A stretch of 64,000 nucleotides of DNA from Notamacropus eugenii. Lineage: Eukaryota > Chordata > Mammalia > Diprotodontia > Macropodidae. The stretch is from the NCBI RefSeq assembly GCF_028372415.1, contig NC_092875.1, forward strand, positions 51,646,771 to 51,710,770. Reading direction: 5' to 3'. Numbering within the stretch: position 1 is the first letter of the stretch; every line of letters begins with the position of its first letter. The position numbers were made by a program, and so were the translations under genes. Shown here piece by piece: positions 1 to 50,692 of this stretch. Under the pieces are notes generated by a model. That model made no database searches. It saw only the letters and a program-made list of their open reading frames with translations, and was not told the origin of the DNA.

Positions 1-381
1 CCCTTCCAGGGACTCTGTTGTCCCAGCCTACTGGGGTAACCCTGGTTTAGACCTCCTGAGGGATGTGGGGGGATTGCCTGTTGTGACTAATAAGGTTAGG
101 GGGTTCTAGATCAAGGAAAAGTAGAATCCAAGTTTTAACATGAGGTTCCAGCCCAGTAGAAGAATGGGACAAGTGGGGAGGATAAGGAAAGTATGTGTGA
201 AAGCCTGTCCCTCATAGAGACAAGGAAGGGGACTACCATCAATCCCCATTAAGGATAAGAAAGAATTTTATGGTATTTCAAGATAAGGGAAAGAGGACTT
301 TAGGATACTCTTAAGAGCTACAGAATGAGCCCCAAACCCCCTCAGGAGTAGCTTCACAAAGTACTGGAAAAGCAACCCTTA
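1..381. other. Unannotated sequence before the HAL1-like element
   Basis: No gene or recognisable repeat seen. Probably an EVI5L intron, since the missing N-terminal exons are expected upstream. Confidence 0.4.
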
Positions 382-395
382 ATATTCTTTTTAAC

Positions 396-3129
396 TGGGG
401 ACAGAATCAAGATGGCGGAGTAGGACAGACCTGTAGAAGCTCCCCCCCATAGCCCATAAAATACCTGTAAAAAATGACTCTAAACTAATTCTAGAGCAGC
501 AGAAGCCACAAAATGACAGAGTGAAAGAGATTTCCAGCCTAAGACAACCTGGAAGGCTGACAGGAAAGGTCTTTTGCGGAGCACAGCCCAGTGGGACAGG
601 ACCAGAGCAGACTTCAGGATGCCACTGGCAGCAGCAGTTCCCAGATTGCTCAACCCACAGACACCAAAGACAGCTTCAAAGGTCAGTGAGAAAGCTCTTT
701 CACCTGGGTGAGAAGGGAACGTGGTCTGGCCCTGCCTGGAGCAGCCACCACAGCATCCATTTTGGAGCCTTTCCTGAGTGGCAGTCCTGGGGTGAGGAGG
801 AGCACTGGCTGGTGGAGCTGGTGGAAGCTCTGGAGAGGGAATCCTACTTGGAGATCCTGGGCAGAAAAGTGCTTGTGGTGGCTCCCAGACCAGAGCGCAG
901 ACCAGGAGAGGAGTAAGCTCCTCTCCCTTGATTGTACCACCTTGGAGGAACTGAGAACTTACAGGTCCCCAGAGTATACCCTCCTTTTGACACAGGACTC
1001 AAAAGTCAAGTAACTGGCTGGGAAAATGCCCCAAAAAGGGAAAAAAACATGACTATAGAAGGCTACTTTCTTGGTGAACAGGTATTTTCTTCCATCCTTT
1101 CTGATGAGGAAGAACAAAGCATACCGTCAGAGGAAGATCTAAAAGTCAAGGCTTCTGCATCCAAAATCTCCAAAATAAATATGCAATGGTCTCAGGCCAT
1201 GGAAGAGCTCAAAAAGGATTTTGAAAACTAAGTAAGAGAGGTGGAGGAAAAATTGGGAAGAGAAATGAGAATGATGCAAGAAAATCATAAAAGACAAGTT
1301 AACAAGTTGCTAAAAGAGACCCCAAAAAATGCTGAAGAAAATAACACATTTAGAAATAGGCTAACTCAATTGGCAAAAGAGGTCCAAAAAGCCAATGAGG
1401 AGAAGAATGTTTAAAAAGCAGAATTAGCCAAATGGAAAAGGAGGTTCAAAAGCTCACTGAAGAAAATAGTTCTTTAAAAATGAGAATGGAGCAGATGGAA
1501 GCTAATGACTTTATGAGAAACCAAGAAATAACAAAACAAAACCAAAAGAATGAAAAAATAGAAGCCAATGGGAAATATCTCATTGGAAAGACAACTGACC
1601 TGGGAAATAGATCCAAGAGAGACAATTTAAAAATTATAGGACTATCTGAAAGCCATGATCAAAAAAAGAGCCTACACATCATCTTTCATGAAATTATCAA
1701 GGAAAACTGCCCTAATATTCTAGAACTAGAGAGTAAAATAAATTTTGAAAGAATCCACTGATTATCTCCTGAAAGAGATCTGAAAAGAGAAACTCCTAGG
1801 AATATTATAGCCAAATTCCAGAGTTCCCAGGTCAAGGAGAAATATTGCAAGCAGCTGGAAAGAAACAATTCAAGTATTGTGGAAATATAACCAAGATAAC
1901 ACAAGATCTAGCAGCTTCTACATTAAGGGATCAAAGGACTTGGAATATGATATTCCAGAAGTCAAAGGAACTAGTATTAAAACCAAGAATCACCTACCCA
2001 GCAAAACTGAGTATAATACTTCAGGGGGAAAAATGGTCATTCAATGAAATAGAGAACTTTCAAGCATTCTTGATGAAAAGACCAGAGCTGAATAGAAAAT
2101 CTGACATTCAAGCACAAGAATCAAGAGAAGCGTGAAAAGGTAAACAGGAAAGAGAAATCATAAGGGACTTTCTAAAGTTGAACTGTTTACATTCGCACAT
2201 GGAAAGATAATATTTGTAAGTCTTGAAACTTTTCCTCAGTATTTGGGTAGTTGAAAGGATTATACACATATATATATATATAGACAGAGAGCACAGGATG
2301 AGTTCAATAGAAAGGGATAATATCTAAAAAAATAAAATTAAGGGGTGAGAGAGGAATATATTGGGAGGAGAAAGGGAGAAATGGAATGGGGCAAATTATC
2401 TCTCATAAAAGAGGCAAGAAAAAGCTTTTTCAGTGGAGGGGAAAAGGTGGGAGGTAAGAAGGGAAAAATGAAGCTTACCTTCATCACATTTGACTTAAGG
2501 AGGGAATAACATGCACACTCAGCTTAGTGTGAAAATCTGTCTTACACTACAGGAAAGTAGGGGAGAAGGAGATAAGTAAGGTGGGGAGGGTGATAGAAGG
2601 GAGGGCAAATGAGAGGAGGGAGTAATTAGAAGTAAACACTTTTGAGGAGGGACAAGGTCAAAAGAGAGAATAGAATAAATGGGGAGCAGGAAAGGATGGA
2701 GGGAAATACAGTCTTATACGGCATGATTATTATGGAAGTCTTTTGCAAAACTACACATGTATAGCCTATATTGAATTGCTTGCCTTCTCAGTGGGGATGA
2801 GAAGGGAGGGAGGAAGAGAGAGAAATTGGAACTCAAAGTTTTAGGAATGAATGTCAAAAATTGTTTTTGCATGCAACTGGGAGCTAAGAAATACAGGCAA
2901 TGGGGTATAGAAATCTATCTTGCCCCATAAGAAAAGAGAGAAGATGGGGTTAAGAGAAGGGAGGAGTGTGATAGAAGGGAGGGAAGATTGGGGGAAGGGG
3001 TAATCAGAATGCACAGTGTCTTGGGGTGGGGGGAGGGGAGCAATGGGGAGAAAATTTGGAACTCAAAATTTTGTGGAAATGAATGTTGAAAACTAAAAAT
3101 AAATAAATAAACATTAAAAAAGAAACAAA
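396..3129 (+). mobile_element. HAL1-like (half-L1) LINE, flanked by 14-bp target-site duplications
   Basis: It starts ggggacagaatcaagatggcgg, as L1 5' ends do. It carries ORF1 only: a coiled coil (MEKEVQKLTEENSSLKMRM), the RRM-like part (KRDNLKIIGLSESHDQKK) and the C-terminal part with RITYPAKLS, now in more than one frame. There is no reverse transcriptase. A 1-kb purine-rich 3' region ends in AATAAATAAATAAAC. Flanks atattctttttaac (382-395) and atactctttttaac (3130-3143) differ at one base. Confidence 0.85.
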
Positions 3130-3169
3130 ATACTCTTTTTAACCCTTTGGGTACCATTTGTTTCCATAT

Positions 3170-3990
3170 CACTTCCAATGAGCTTACATTCTGTTACAGG
3201 AGATAACATGTGTGTATATAATGTAACAGACAAAAAATACAAAAAAAAATACACAGTCATTAGGGAAGGAGGCCACTAGCAGCTGACGGAATCAAGAATG
3301 GCTTCAATTTTATGAGGTGTAGGGAAGATAGAATGGGATTCCAGTTCAATGCAGTGCAAAGGCTCAAAGAAAGAGACAGAAAATGGAATGCCCTGTTTGA
3401 AGAGAGAGAGAAGACCAATTTGGTTGGACCATAGGAGTCAGAGGAGAAAGAGCAGTACATAATAATCCCGGAATGATACATGGGGCCAAATTGTGAAAGG
3501 GTTTAAAACCCAGGAGAACTTATATTTGACCTTATAGGCACTAGGAGGCACTGGAGTTTGAGTAAGAGATTAATGTGGTTACATCTGCACTTAAGGAAAA
3601 TCATTGTGTCAGTTGTGTGTGGGATGCATTGGAATGGGGAGATCTGAGGTAAGAAGACCAGTGAGGAGGCCAGTGCAGTAGCTGAGGTGGAGAATAATGA
3701 AGGCCTGAATTAATGAGGTGATTATGAGTAGAAAGGAATTGGATTCAAAAGATGTTGTAGAAGCAAAAATGGCAAGATTTGGCAACAGATTGGAGAGAAA
3801 GTGATGATTCAAAGATACACCAAGGTTATAAACCTGGGGGACTGGAAGAATGGTGGAAGTTCAGTAGAAAGGAAGGTTTGTGGGAAAGACAACAATTTCT
3901 GTTTTGATGGTGTTGAGTTTTAAGTGACTGTAAACTATGATTCTAGAGGACTGAGGATGAATGATGCCATCCAATAAATAAATGACGGAT
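3170..3990 (-). mobile_element. L2-type LINE 3' fragment
   Basis: Reverse complement of the L2 3' region; it shares gccactggagttt-type phrases with the copies at 36955 and 27787. A further piece continues at 4560-4800. Confidence 0.65.
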
Positions 3991-4559
3991 TCTAACTGCA
4001 GAACAAAACAAGTATCTTCTTACACAGTCAGTATAGGAATTTGTTTTGCTGACTATACATATTTGTTACTATGACTTTTCTTTGTCATCATGAGGTAAGG
4101 CTGGGAGGATAAGGGAGAATAGGGAGGAAATAAGAAAAAAACAAAAGAAAAGAAGAGAGGCCCACTGTCATATGTGTTTTTATTTGTTTTGTTTTGTTTT
4201 GTTTTTTAATTCAAAGAACAGAAAGAAGGCCAAAAGGAAGCACAGAAAGGCAGGGCAGCTTTGAAAGTTACAGAAATTTATATTATATTTAAAAAGGAAA
4301 ACAAGCTATACATCATAGAGATCTGCATTCTCCTGGACTCTTTATCTGTTCTACTATGTTTATGGAAATAACTGTTTTGTTTAGGGTTTGTTAAATTCAT
4401 AATTTAAATTTTTTTTTAAAGGTAAAGATGTATTTCTGTGATATTCAGTTTGAAATATCAGCAACTTATGATGTGAAACGAGTTCAGGAAAGAGACTGGG
4501 ACTCTTCTGAATATAGATCTGAGAGTTTTCTGCATGATAGTGATAATTAAACCCTTAAG
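3991..4559. other. Intronic sequence without recognised feature
   Basis: A/T-rich with a run of tttgttttg near 4180; it may be an insertion that split the L2 copy. No coding signal. Confidence 0.3.
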
Positions 4560-4800
4560 AGTTGAAAAGGTTCTTGAGGTAGTATAGAGAGAAAGAAGTA
4601 CAGGTGCCAGGACAGAGCACTGGGGTAAACACGCAATTAAGGGGCATTACATGGATGTGGAAGAGACTGAAAAGGAGTTGTGAGCCAAGTAGGAGAATCA
4701 GGAGAGAATAGTATCTCAAAGATCCATCTCAAAGTAGAGGGTGGTCAGCAGTACATACAGCTGCAGAAAAGTCAAGAAAGATGAATCAAGTCATTGACTA
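4560..4800 (-). mobile_element. L2-type LINE fragment, continuation
   Basis: Contains gtgccaggacagagcactggggtaa and agaaaagtcaagaaagatga-type phrases that follow the preceding L2 piece in the family's minus-strand order. Confidence 0.5.
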
Positions 4801-4849
4801 GCCCTGTATAGCTAAAGAATCTTCATTCGGTGTCACCTTAGAGGAAGGT

Positions 4850-5335
4850 GTCGCTAGTGTTATGCTGCAAGGCTCTGCCCTCTGCCTTGTTCTGATCTAT
4901 ATTTTTATCAACAACTTAGTTGAAAGCATAGATAGCATGCTTACCAGATTTGCAGATGACATGCAAATGGAAAGGAAAGCCTAGGATGACAGAAAAGGCA
5001 TCCCTGACCAGACTGCTGTGAGCCAAATCTTAATAAAATAAAATTTATTAGGGGTAAATGCTCAGTCCTATACTTAGCAGCTGCTCAGAGTACAAGATGG
5101 GAGATTTCTGAATGTCAGTTCATATGAAAAAGACTTGAGTGTTTTTAGCTGACTGAAAGCTCAATATTTAAATTTAGTAGTGTGCCATAGGGCACAAAAG
5201 GCTAATGCAATATGAAGCTACATAAATAGAAATACAAGGTCTAAAACAAAGGAGATGATGATCCACTTCTACGGCATTGTGTTTAGTTTTGGATGCCACA
5301 GTTTAAGAGACTGAAAAGACAGAACATGTCTAAAA
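4850..5335 (+). mobile_element. CR1/L3-type LINE relic, reverse transcriptase region
   Basis: Encodes the eroded RT active site as TRFADDM near 4945, followed by sequence resembling CR1/L3 ORF2. Old and broken. Confidence 0.65.
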
Positions 5336-5339
5336 TATT

Positions 5340-6015
5340 CGAATCATAGAATTTCAAAATTGGAAGGGACCTCAATGGCCATCTAATATAACTCATACCC
5401 CACATAGTCTCCAGAATAGACAAGTGGACCCCCTGCCTCTGCCTGAAGCTCTCCAGCGGTTCCTGAGGCAGCCCATTCTACTTCTGGAAAGCCGAGATTA
5501 GTAGGAAGGTTTTCTTGACAATAAGCCAAATTTGCCTTTTTGTAACTTGCACCCATTGTTCCTAGTTCTGTCCTCTGGGACCAAGCAGAACAAGTCTAAT
5601 CCTTCTTCCACGTGACAGCTTTTCAAGTCAAGGAAAGTGGCCAGAATGGTGAGAACCCTTAAAACCATATTTATGTGAGGATCTATTGAAGAACCGAATT
5701 TTTAGAAGAGATTGTTTGGTGGGGAGGTATTGTCAAAGGCATTTAGATGTTTCAAGAGCTCTCCTGAAAGAAGGATCAGGCATTTTGAGTGGGCAGAACC
5801 AAGACCAGAGGGGTAGGAGGCATAAGGGAGCATATTTTAACTTAATAGGAGAATTTTCCAACTAGTGCTGCCCCAACACGATAAACTTCTTCATGCTGAA
5901 GGCAATATGAACAGAGACTGGATGACCTCATTGTACACAGGATTCATGCTGTGGATGAGGGGTCACCAGATGACCTCTGAGGGCCCTTCTGATTCTGAGA
6001 TTCTCTGATTCTAGT
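5340..6015. mobile_element. CR1/L3 3' pieces in both orientations
   Basis: 5340-5640 reads in the minus sense (aatcatagaatttc, then gggaccaagcagaacaag). 5690-6015 reads in the plus sense and ends in ctgattctgagattctctgattct, the CR1/L3 terminus. Confidence 0.6.
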
Positions 6016-6149
6016 GGGAGATAAAATTATAATGATAGGCAGCGTCAGGTCATGGGAGGCCTTGATTGACATCTATGAGAGTTAGAGTCTACACAGGAGC
6101 CACTGAGAGTGTTTGAGCAGGGAAGTCACACAAGCAAAAAGCCCTCTTT

Positions 6150-6300
6150 TAAGGAGAAGCAGTGAGGATTAGTGGATAGGGAATGAACCTCAGATTCAGG
6201 AAGACCTGAATTCACATCTCATCTCTGCGGTATGCTGGCTCTTTGACCTTGGGTAAGGCACTTGTCCTTTCAGCGCCCCAGGAAATTCTCTAAGGGTCAA
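6150..6300 (+). mobile_element. tRNA-headed SINE fragment
   Basis: Contains tagtggatagggaatgaacc, aggaagacctgaattc and gaccttgggtaaggcact, the head of the common marsupial SINEs. Confidence 0.7.
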
Positions 6301-6662
6301 GTCAGAAAGCATCTCCTATTATTAAACACCCACTATGTGGCTGGCATTGTAGAGAAGGTACTTCCTTGTATTGATGGTAGAAGTTCCTCACAGAAAGCCC
6401 CCTACCCTGATAAAATCACAGGTGCAGTCCAAAAAAAAAAAAAAAATCTGGTCTTGTGATATGTAGTATTGGGTGGAGCAGGGAAAGATTAGAAGTGGGG
6501 GCACCAATCTAGAACTGCTTTTTGCCTCTTTGAGGTTCTTTTCCTCCATACCTCAATGTTCTCAACCTGAACTTCTGAGCCAGAAGCTTCTTTTCTCTAC
6601 TAAACTGATAGAAGACCAAAAACTGCATTATAGCCTCTCCCATTGGATCTTCTGCTCCCCAG

Positions 6663-44076
<37,414 letters not shown>

Positions 44077-46695
44077 GGAATGACTGCCTCTCTGGCCCGC
44101 CCCACCTGGGGCCCAGACCTCTCATGTTCAGGAGGGGTAGGAGGGCAGGCTCTCCCCAACCTCCATTCAGCGTTCTTCCTGGAGGGGATGTCCCCTCCCC
44201 ACAGGGACAGGGGGAGTGGGGCACATTGCAGTGTGCCTAGCTCCTCCACAGAGTGCACCAGAGTATCTACCTTGAGTGTTGTCTACACTGCCCTCGCCCA
44301 AGGGCGCTTGTGATTCACTGTATTTAAACTCAACTCCATTCTGTGGCTCCCTTCCCACCGCCCATCACCCTCCTTCCTTTCAGGGCTTCTCGAGGGCAGG
44401 GACTGGGAGACAGAGTCACAGGCTTCTCTCCCCCTCCGAACACTTCTGTGGTCTCTAAGTTTCCGATCGTTCCCGGTGTTATTTATTTTCTACAAGAGGG
44501 TTGTTTTGTTCTCCTCCCCCCATCCCTGACTGCCCAGGACCAGAAAGCACTGCCGTTCCCTCCCAAGAGAGCAGCACAGGCACTGGGGTGAGAAGGGGCA
44601 GAGAGGACCAATGGTCAGAACTGGCCTCTGTGGCAACTGCTCTCTTCTCTGCCTCCATTCCCAGGATTAGGCTGTTTGTCCTCTTTAGGGACTTGAGAGC
44701 CTATGTACCCCAAATGTACCCCAGTACATTTTTGGAGGTGCTTTAGATTAACCAAGCCCCTGCCTGCCAGTTTTGTACCTCCACATTTAGGGGTTGGGAG
44801 GGAGGGCGAGATTCAGCCATTAGCAGATCTGACAAGGGAAGCAAGATCCCTGAGTGAAAGATTCCCTCCTGAAAAAAAAAAAAAAGAGGCCAGGTCTTGG
44901 CAGATGGGTGATGACTACAGGCCTCCCAGAGTCGTAGCCTAGTGTCAAAGCAAGGCTAGGATTGTCTTTCCTGTGAGTAAAGACCATCAGCTGCCCCTGA
45001 GCTATGGAATCCTTTGGTCAGGCTGACAAAAGGGGCTGGCTTCCACCCTTGGAGATACAGTGTGTTCATGTTGGCTGGGCCTTTTGTGGTATCTTCCACT
45101 CTAGAGCTCCTCAACCTGGCATGTTCATACTCTCAGTGACTAGCTCCTCCAATCCCAGGCCATCCCCCTAGAGCCCCTAAGGTGGAGGGACTGGCCTCAG
45201 AGTTTGGGGCAGTTCCTGTATCAGTTTGGGCAGTTGCTTCTTCCTCCCTGTGCCAATCCCATTTTCTCACCATATTGGTTCTCCTCTACCACTCCCTTCT
45301 TGCCATCAGCCAAACCAGTGCCAGGGTTAGTGCCCCTGGAGAAACAGGTCCTTTTTCTGCTAAAACCAAAGTCATCCCAGTCTGGGGAGCAAATATCTAA
45401 GAGAATGTCTAGAAGCATTTTCTAATCCTGAGCAGCTTGCCCACCCACCCGCCTGCCACTAGTCCCAACCAGGATTAAGGAAGTTCCTATGCCCAGAGGT
45501 CTGAAAAGGGTTTCTTTGGGCCACAGGTGGGAAGAAGGAACCCTCATTTGGCTCTTGAGTTAAGAGAAAAACTGCTTTGGCCACTCCTAGAGGTAGTGAA
45601 CAGCGGCTCAGACCATCATAGTCCCAGACCATGTTGCTCCCTCACCTCATCCCACCTGGAGCAGGCCTCTTCCCCTACATTCAGCACTTTGCTTTCTAAG
45701 ATTTTCCTAGTGTCTCTTTTCTTTGCCAACATTAAAGGTGCTGCCAGGCTTCCTTTCAGCCAGATGGTGACCAGTCCCTAGAGGAAGGGGAAGGGGAATT
45801 GTCACTTGAGTGTTTCATCCCGTTTGCCTCTCCCTGCAGTACAGTATCAGTATTCAGCACCCATGTATGCCCCTCTACATCCTCCACCTTCACTCCAAGC
45901 AGATCCACCAACCCAGCAGAAGTCACTTAAAAGGGGAAAGAAGTTGGGCAAAGAGGAGTAGAAGTGTTTCCCTGGTAGGCCCTGCCCTAGGAACCTGCCT
46001 CTAGAATTTGTGCCTGTGGCCATGGAAGGAAGACATGTCATATTCCCTGGAGAATAAGACTTCTGGTCTTCCATTTCATCCCTGATTCCTCCCCTCGGGC
46101 TCTGTTTGCTGAGTTTGAGAACTTAGGTGCCAAAATCCATGAAGTGTCTACTTACGCTGCTCTGGGGGCATGCTCCCATCAAACATACACACTATACTCA
46201 AGTGTTATTCTCTATCTTTGCAGGAGGATCTGCCCTATCTTTCATTCCTCACACCCTGTCCTCTTGTCCTCCCCCAATTACCGAGGGCTCATGGCTCCAG
46301 GGCAGCCCACCACATTGGTGCTCCCAAAGCTATCTCTTGACCCCTGCCACCATTTCCCCTGCCCCTTAGCTGATATCAGAAGCAAATAGTCTGATCTTTA
46401 CTTAATAGGAAAGCCCCTGTGGGGCAGGTTTCCCACTCTCTTTACTCCATCCCTTTTTTCTCACACACATACACATCACCTCGCACTGGCTCTGTCCTCT
46501 GTGCTGAGACCAGAAGTAGTTGAGGTGACAGGTACTCTGCAGGTGTCTGGCCTGCTCTGCAATGTCCTGTTAGGTGTAAGTGTATGTCCTCCATCTCCCC
46601 CTCTGCCCACCACCATCCTCACACTGCCTGTACAAACCCATGTGTTTCCACACAAGGTTGGAAAGACAAATAATAAAGCATATTTACACGGTCTT
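44077..46695 (+). other. EVI5L: EVI5L 3' untranslated region
   Basis: GC-rich, largely repeat-free sequence from the EVI5L stop to the first plausible polyadenylation signal at 46672. No conserved reading frame was recognised. The end is inferred from the signal only. Confidence 0.6.
46672..46677 (+). terminator. Candidate EVI5L poly(A) signal AATAAA
   Basis: Canonical AATAAA about 2.6 kb past the stop, followed within 60 bases by GT-rich sequence. I saw no earlier canonical hexamer after the stop. Confidence 0.55.
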
Positions 46696-47334
46696 AGAAT
46701 TGGTGGGTAGGATGTTGGCGGGGGTGGGGGAGTGGTGGAGTTTGCTGGGAGAGACCCTAACCTAAGCAAAAGGGGATGAGGCCTGAGCTTCATGGCTTAG
46801 ATGAAAACGACTTCGGGTTCTTTCCCTTCCTCAGTCTTTCATGTAATAGCAGATGGCATGAGGGGAGCAAGAGAGATGAGGACTGCTTTCATTCCCCTGA
46901 AGCACTAGGGAGTAAATTCTCTTTCAGGACAGAGTATGAATGTCAGCAGGGAAAAGAAAAAGGCCAGTCCTGGAGAACTTAGGCACAATGCGGGGGCCGG
47001 AGGTGGCACACAAACTACGAAAAGCCTTTTCTCACCTCATTCCAAGCCCTTGGGTTCCCAGGGCTTGCTTGATTGCTTTGGAGTTTTCAATGTGGCTCTA
47101 AGTCCTGACTTAAAAGTTCTCAGGAGGGGTAAGATTGCCAAGAATGAGCAGACTGTTCGGTGAGATGAAATCCCTTAGAGGCTGAGGTTGAAGTTAGTAG
47201 TGACTGGGGTTGAGGAGGGGTATGTGTGTGATAGGGAGATGGGGCTTGTGAATGACGTGTTTGCATATATTACTGTTTTAGGTGGGTGTGAAGAAGGATG
47301 TGTGGGTGGGGTAAGGAGTGTGCTTATGTGTGAG

Positions 47335-47720
47335 CAGGTTCATTAAAGTCGTCAAACATGATGTGCTAGGGGAACACAGGAGAATAAGGTTTCACTCCTG
47401 TCCTTAAGTAGCTTCTGGACAATTTAACTGAGTGAAGAAGACACATGGAAAAATAAGAACCAGAGGAAGTTTGTGGGAGTTGAGAGCACCGAGGAATGAA
47501 CAGGAGAGATTCCAGAAGGAGGTAAGACTTAAACTGGGCTCTGAAAGATAAATAGAATTTCAGTTAATTGGAAAAGTGAGAAGGAAATTGCAAAACCAAA
47601 GCCAGGAGGTAAGAATGTGTGTGTTATCTTGGGTGATGAGGTGGAAGTGGAGTGATAAATGTAACTAGTCACTGGGACCAAATTCAAGACATTATGTAGG
47701 AATTCCTGCTAGCCTTCTAG
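47335..47720 (-). mobile_element. L2 3' fragment
   Basis: gtccttaagtagcttctgg, gaaaataagaaccag-type middle and gtaactagtcactgggacc; a diverged reversed L2 3' region in the EVI5L to GFI1-like intergenic space. Confidence 0.5.
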
Positions 47721-48009
47721 TGATGGGGAGTGATATGAATGGAGCTAGACTTTAGAAAGGTGAAGCTAGCAAATGAAATACAAAGGGGAGACGCTAGAGG
47801 GAAACTTCTTTAGGAGATTGATGCAGAAGTCTAGATCAGAAATAAAGGTATAAGAACCCACCTCTGCTTTGGGAATGAATGAGCCCTTCAGACGAAACGT
47901 TAAGAGGTAAGCACCCCTAATAAATTTGGTCTCCTGGACAAGAAGCAAGGGTTTAGGGGTATAGAGAATTCATCTCCTGTTAGTGGAAGGTTTGGACTTT
48001 GGAAAAGAA

Positions 48010-48260
48010 ATACCAATTGATATTCATGTAGAACTTTAAAGTATGCAGAATATTACATATGTATGTAGTATGTATATACACACACCATCATCATCATCAC
48101 TTGAACCTCTTAGCCTTGTGAAATAAGGACTTTTGGTGCTATCTCCATTTTGCAGATAGGAAACTGAGGCTCAGGTGAAATGGCTTGCCAAAGTCACATA
48201 GATAATAAATGTCGAGTCAGACTTCAAATCCAGGTCTTTCCAGTTCAGCACTTGAGTATT
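48010..48260 (-). mobile_element. MIR-type SINE
   Basis: tgatattcatgtagaacttt, tgctatctccattttgcaga, gaaactgaggctcagg, aatccaggtctttccag. Confidence 0.65.
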
Positions 48261-48779
48261 TGATTTTCTGTATCATGGATTATACTTCAGTGGATCTGTG
48301 ATCCATCAGTGTAGATACTTTCTCCACTGCTTGAGATCACAACCCTCCACACCATCTTATCTTGTGTGATTCTTATCCATTCCTTTCTGTAAGTCCACAG
48401 AAGACTCCCTGGTTTGTGGGAAGCCTTCCAGCACTTAAGATAGAAGAAAGCTGGGCTTGTGATCAAGGCATCTCACAGGACTGGGAAAAACACCTATGAT
48501 GAGGGATTCAGTAGCCTGATCAAAAGCACTTTAAAGCACGATGTGGAGAATGTAATCATAAACTTTGGGCATGGAAGCAAACTAGAGACGATCTCATTCA
48601 ATGCCCTCATTTAACTTTGGGGCCCTAAGAGGTGAAATGACTTGATCAAAGTCACAGAAGCAGAAAAAGGAATTGAACCTAGGTTCTCTAAGATCTAAAT
48701 CCAGAGAGTTTCCTCTCCCCTCCCCCCAAATAGTGCTTTTAGTAAGAAAAGATCAAGAATGAAGCCTATGTCTTCAGTT

Positions 48780-49315
48780 ATCTTAACAGTGGCACAGTCT
48801 TGAGCAAGAGACACAAACAGCTACAACCTCATAGGTGTTATTGAGATTTAGGAGGATGGAATTCAGAACAGGAATCCATCCATGAATGATCATATCTTGT
48901 CCAAAAAGAAACATAAGGGAGGCAGTTTATACATTAAGAAGCCTATGCACAAATCTTAATCTACAAGGAGAATTAATTGGTGGGTGAAATGGGACTACAG
49001 AAACCACAAGGGGAAGTGACCATGGCATCCTAGAGTTTGTGATAGCCAAGGACAGGGACAAATACTGGAGATGTTACGCTTTGCCTCAGAGGGCAGAACT
49101 AAAGTAGAAGCTGCAAAGAGGCCAATTCACACAAGGTTATGAACTTCCTAGAGCTATCTAAGAGGAATGGACTGCCCCTTGTTAGAAGTCTTCAAGTGAA
49201 GACTGGATAACCACTTGTAAAGAGTAGTTGAAGAGTGGATTTATGCTTATGTACAGGTTGGACTAAACCTGAGATCTCTTCCAGCTCTGAGATTCTGGGA
49301 TTCTTAAATTCCAAA
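48780..49315 (+). mobile_element. CR1/L3 3' region
   Basis: gagggcagaactaaagtaga, gaatggactgccccttgtta, gactggataaccacttgtaa, ttccagctctgagattctgg. Confidence 0.75.
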
Positions 49316-50087
49316 GAATCCAGAGAAAAGGAAGGTCTGATCCTGTGCCTTAGAAGAGTGAGACACCCTTTGGGTTGGAATGGTTGGCAGACTTTGTGGA
49401 GGTGAGACTTTGATGTGTAGGCAAGATTAGGCGTGGTTGGTAAGGGGACAAAGCATGTGGGTGTGGATATGGTAGAGAGGATTTGTGTGCTGAGTTTTCT
49501 GTTCGACTTTCTCTTTGTGGGGGCTTAAGGTGAGCCTATATACCCTGTGGCCCAAGAACAGAAGGCACAGGTGGGGGGGGAGGGGTGTTAGGGTGGGGCT
49601 TCCTTGGCACTCCTGCTCAGGTCTGAGGACAGAGACTACCTAGATCCTCATTTCTTCTGGGAAGGAAATCTCTAGTTTGCAATAGAAGCTCAATTGGTGT
49701 GTGTTCCCATGCCCAATAGATAGAGGTGTGGTATGTGTGTTTGAGTATGAGGGGAGCAGTGGGAAGATAGGACAGGTCCCCAAGATAAAGCCACTTACCT
49801 TTTACAACACCAGAATGAATTGGTACCAGGATGTTGGGGGAGGGGGAAGAAGATGGAATGGCCCTAGGCATCCTGCTTCTCAGCCCTCCTCAGTTCCCAT
49901 CCTCCAAGGCATATCTGAATGTCTGATAGCTACACAAGAATCCAGGCTAATCTAAACTAGCCTCTCAAAGTGGGAGAAGTGAGGGGGTTGAAGAACTAGA
50001 CACCTGAGTCTCCAGACTGGGGGAAAAGATGTCTGGATCCTATTCTGCTTTCTTCTACCTTCCACCTCTGGTTGGGTAGCCCCCAAG

Positions 50088-50145
50088 ATGCCTCAGTCCT
50101 TCCTAGTAAGAAGTAAGAGATCCTCTGGAAGAAAAAAGTTGATTG
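50088..50145 (+). pseudogene. GFI1-like exon 1, SNAG domain
   Basis: ATG within ccccaagATGc opens MPQSFLVRSKRSSGRKKLI and one base, then donor gtaagt. P2, F5 and L6 of the SNAG box are kept; R3 is Q and K8 is R. The frame is intact. Confidence 0.85.
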
Positions 50146-50692
50146 GTAAGTATGGCCTGAGCTTTCTGAGGATCTCCAGCCCCAGAATCCTACAGGGCTC
50201 CCATGGAAAAGCTGGGTACTAAGCTGCCCAAATTCTGGAGGGAGTGAAAGGCTGAGGAGCAGAGAATGAGGATGGAATAAATGTCCAAATTCAAATTGGA
50301 ATTTAAGAGCCTCAGATAGAGGTGGGGGGAGAGGGCTTGTGTTAGGAGTCAGGATACCAGCAGAGTCAGGAGCCAGAATGTCTGGATTTTCCCACAGTAC
50401 TGAAGGAGTGATGGATTCTTCTTACATAGGCTTACTCCACGGGATCCAGCCCTGTCTGTAGGGAGCCTTGGAGGCACATGGGCTGAGAGGTCCTTATCCC
50501 CAAGCCCTGAAGCCGGCTCTTCCTTGAGGTCTCATGCCCTAGCCTGGGGTGACCTCGTTGGTAAGAGCTCCCCTGGGCTAAGGAGGTGGAAGTTGAAGGA
50601 CTGTGGGCTAAGGTCTCTAGATTGTGAGACGGTGCATGATAATTGGGTCGGAGGGGTCCCCTACTGACTGGATTCATTTGACCTAACCCCAG

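Noticed and set aside
44080-46700. Many ORFs of 60-82 codons after the EVI5L stop
   Set aside because: They lie in the GC-rich 3' UTR, overlap each other in several frames and resemble nothing.
50432-50677. Minus-strand ORF between GFI1-like exons 1 and 2, and an alternative exon starting at 50430
   Set aside because: The alternative exon meets a stop after about ten codons in the required phase, and the minus ORF shows no similarity.
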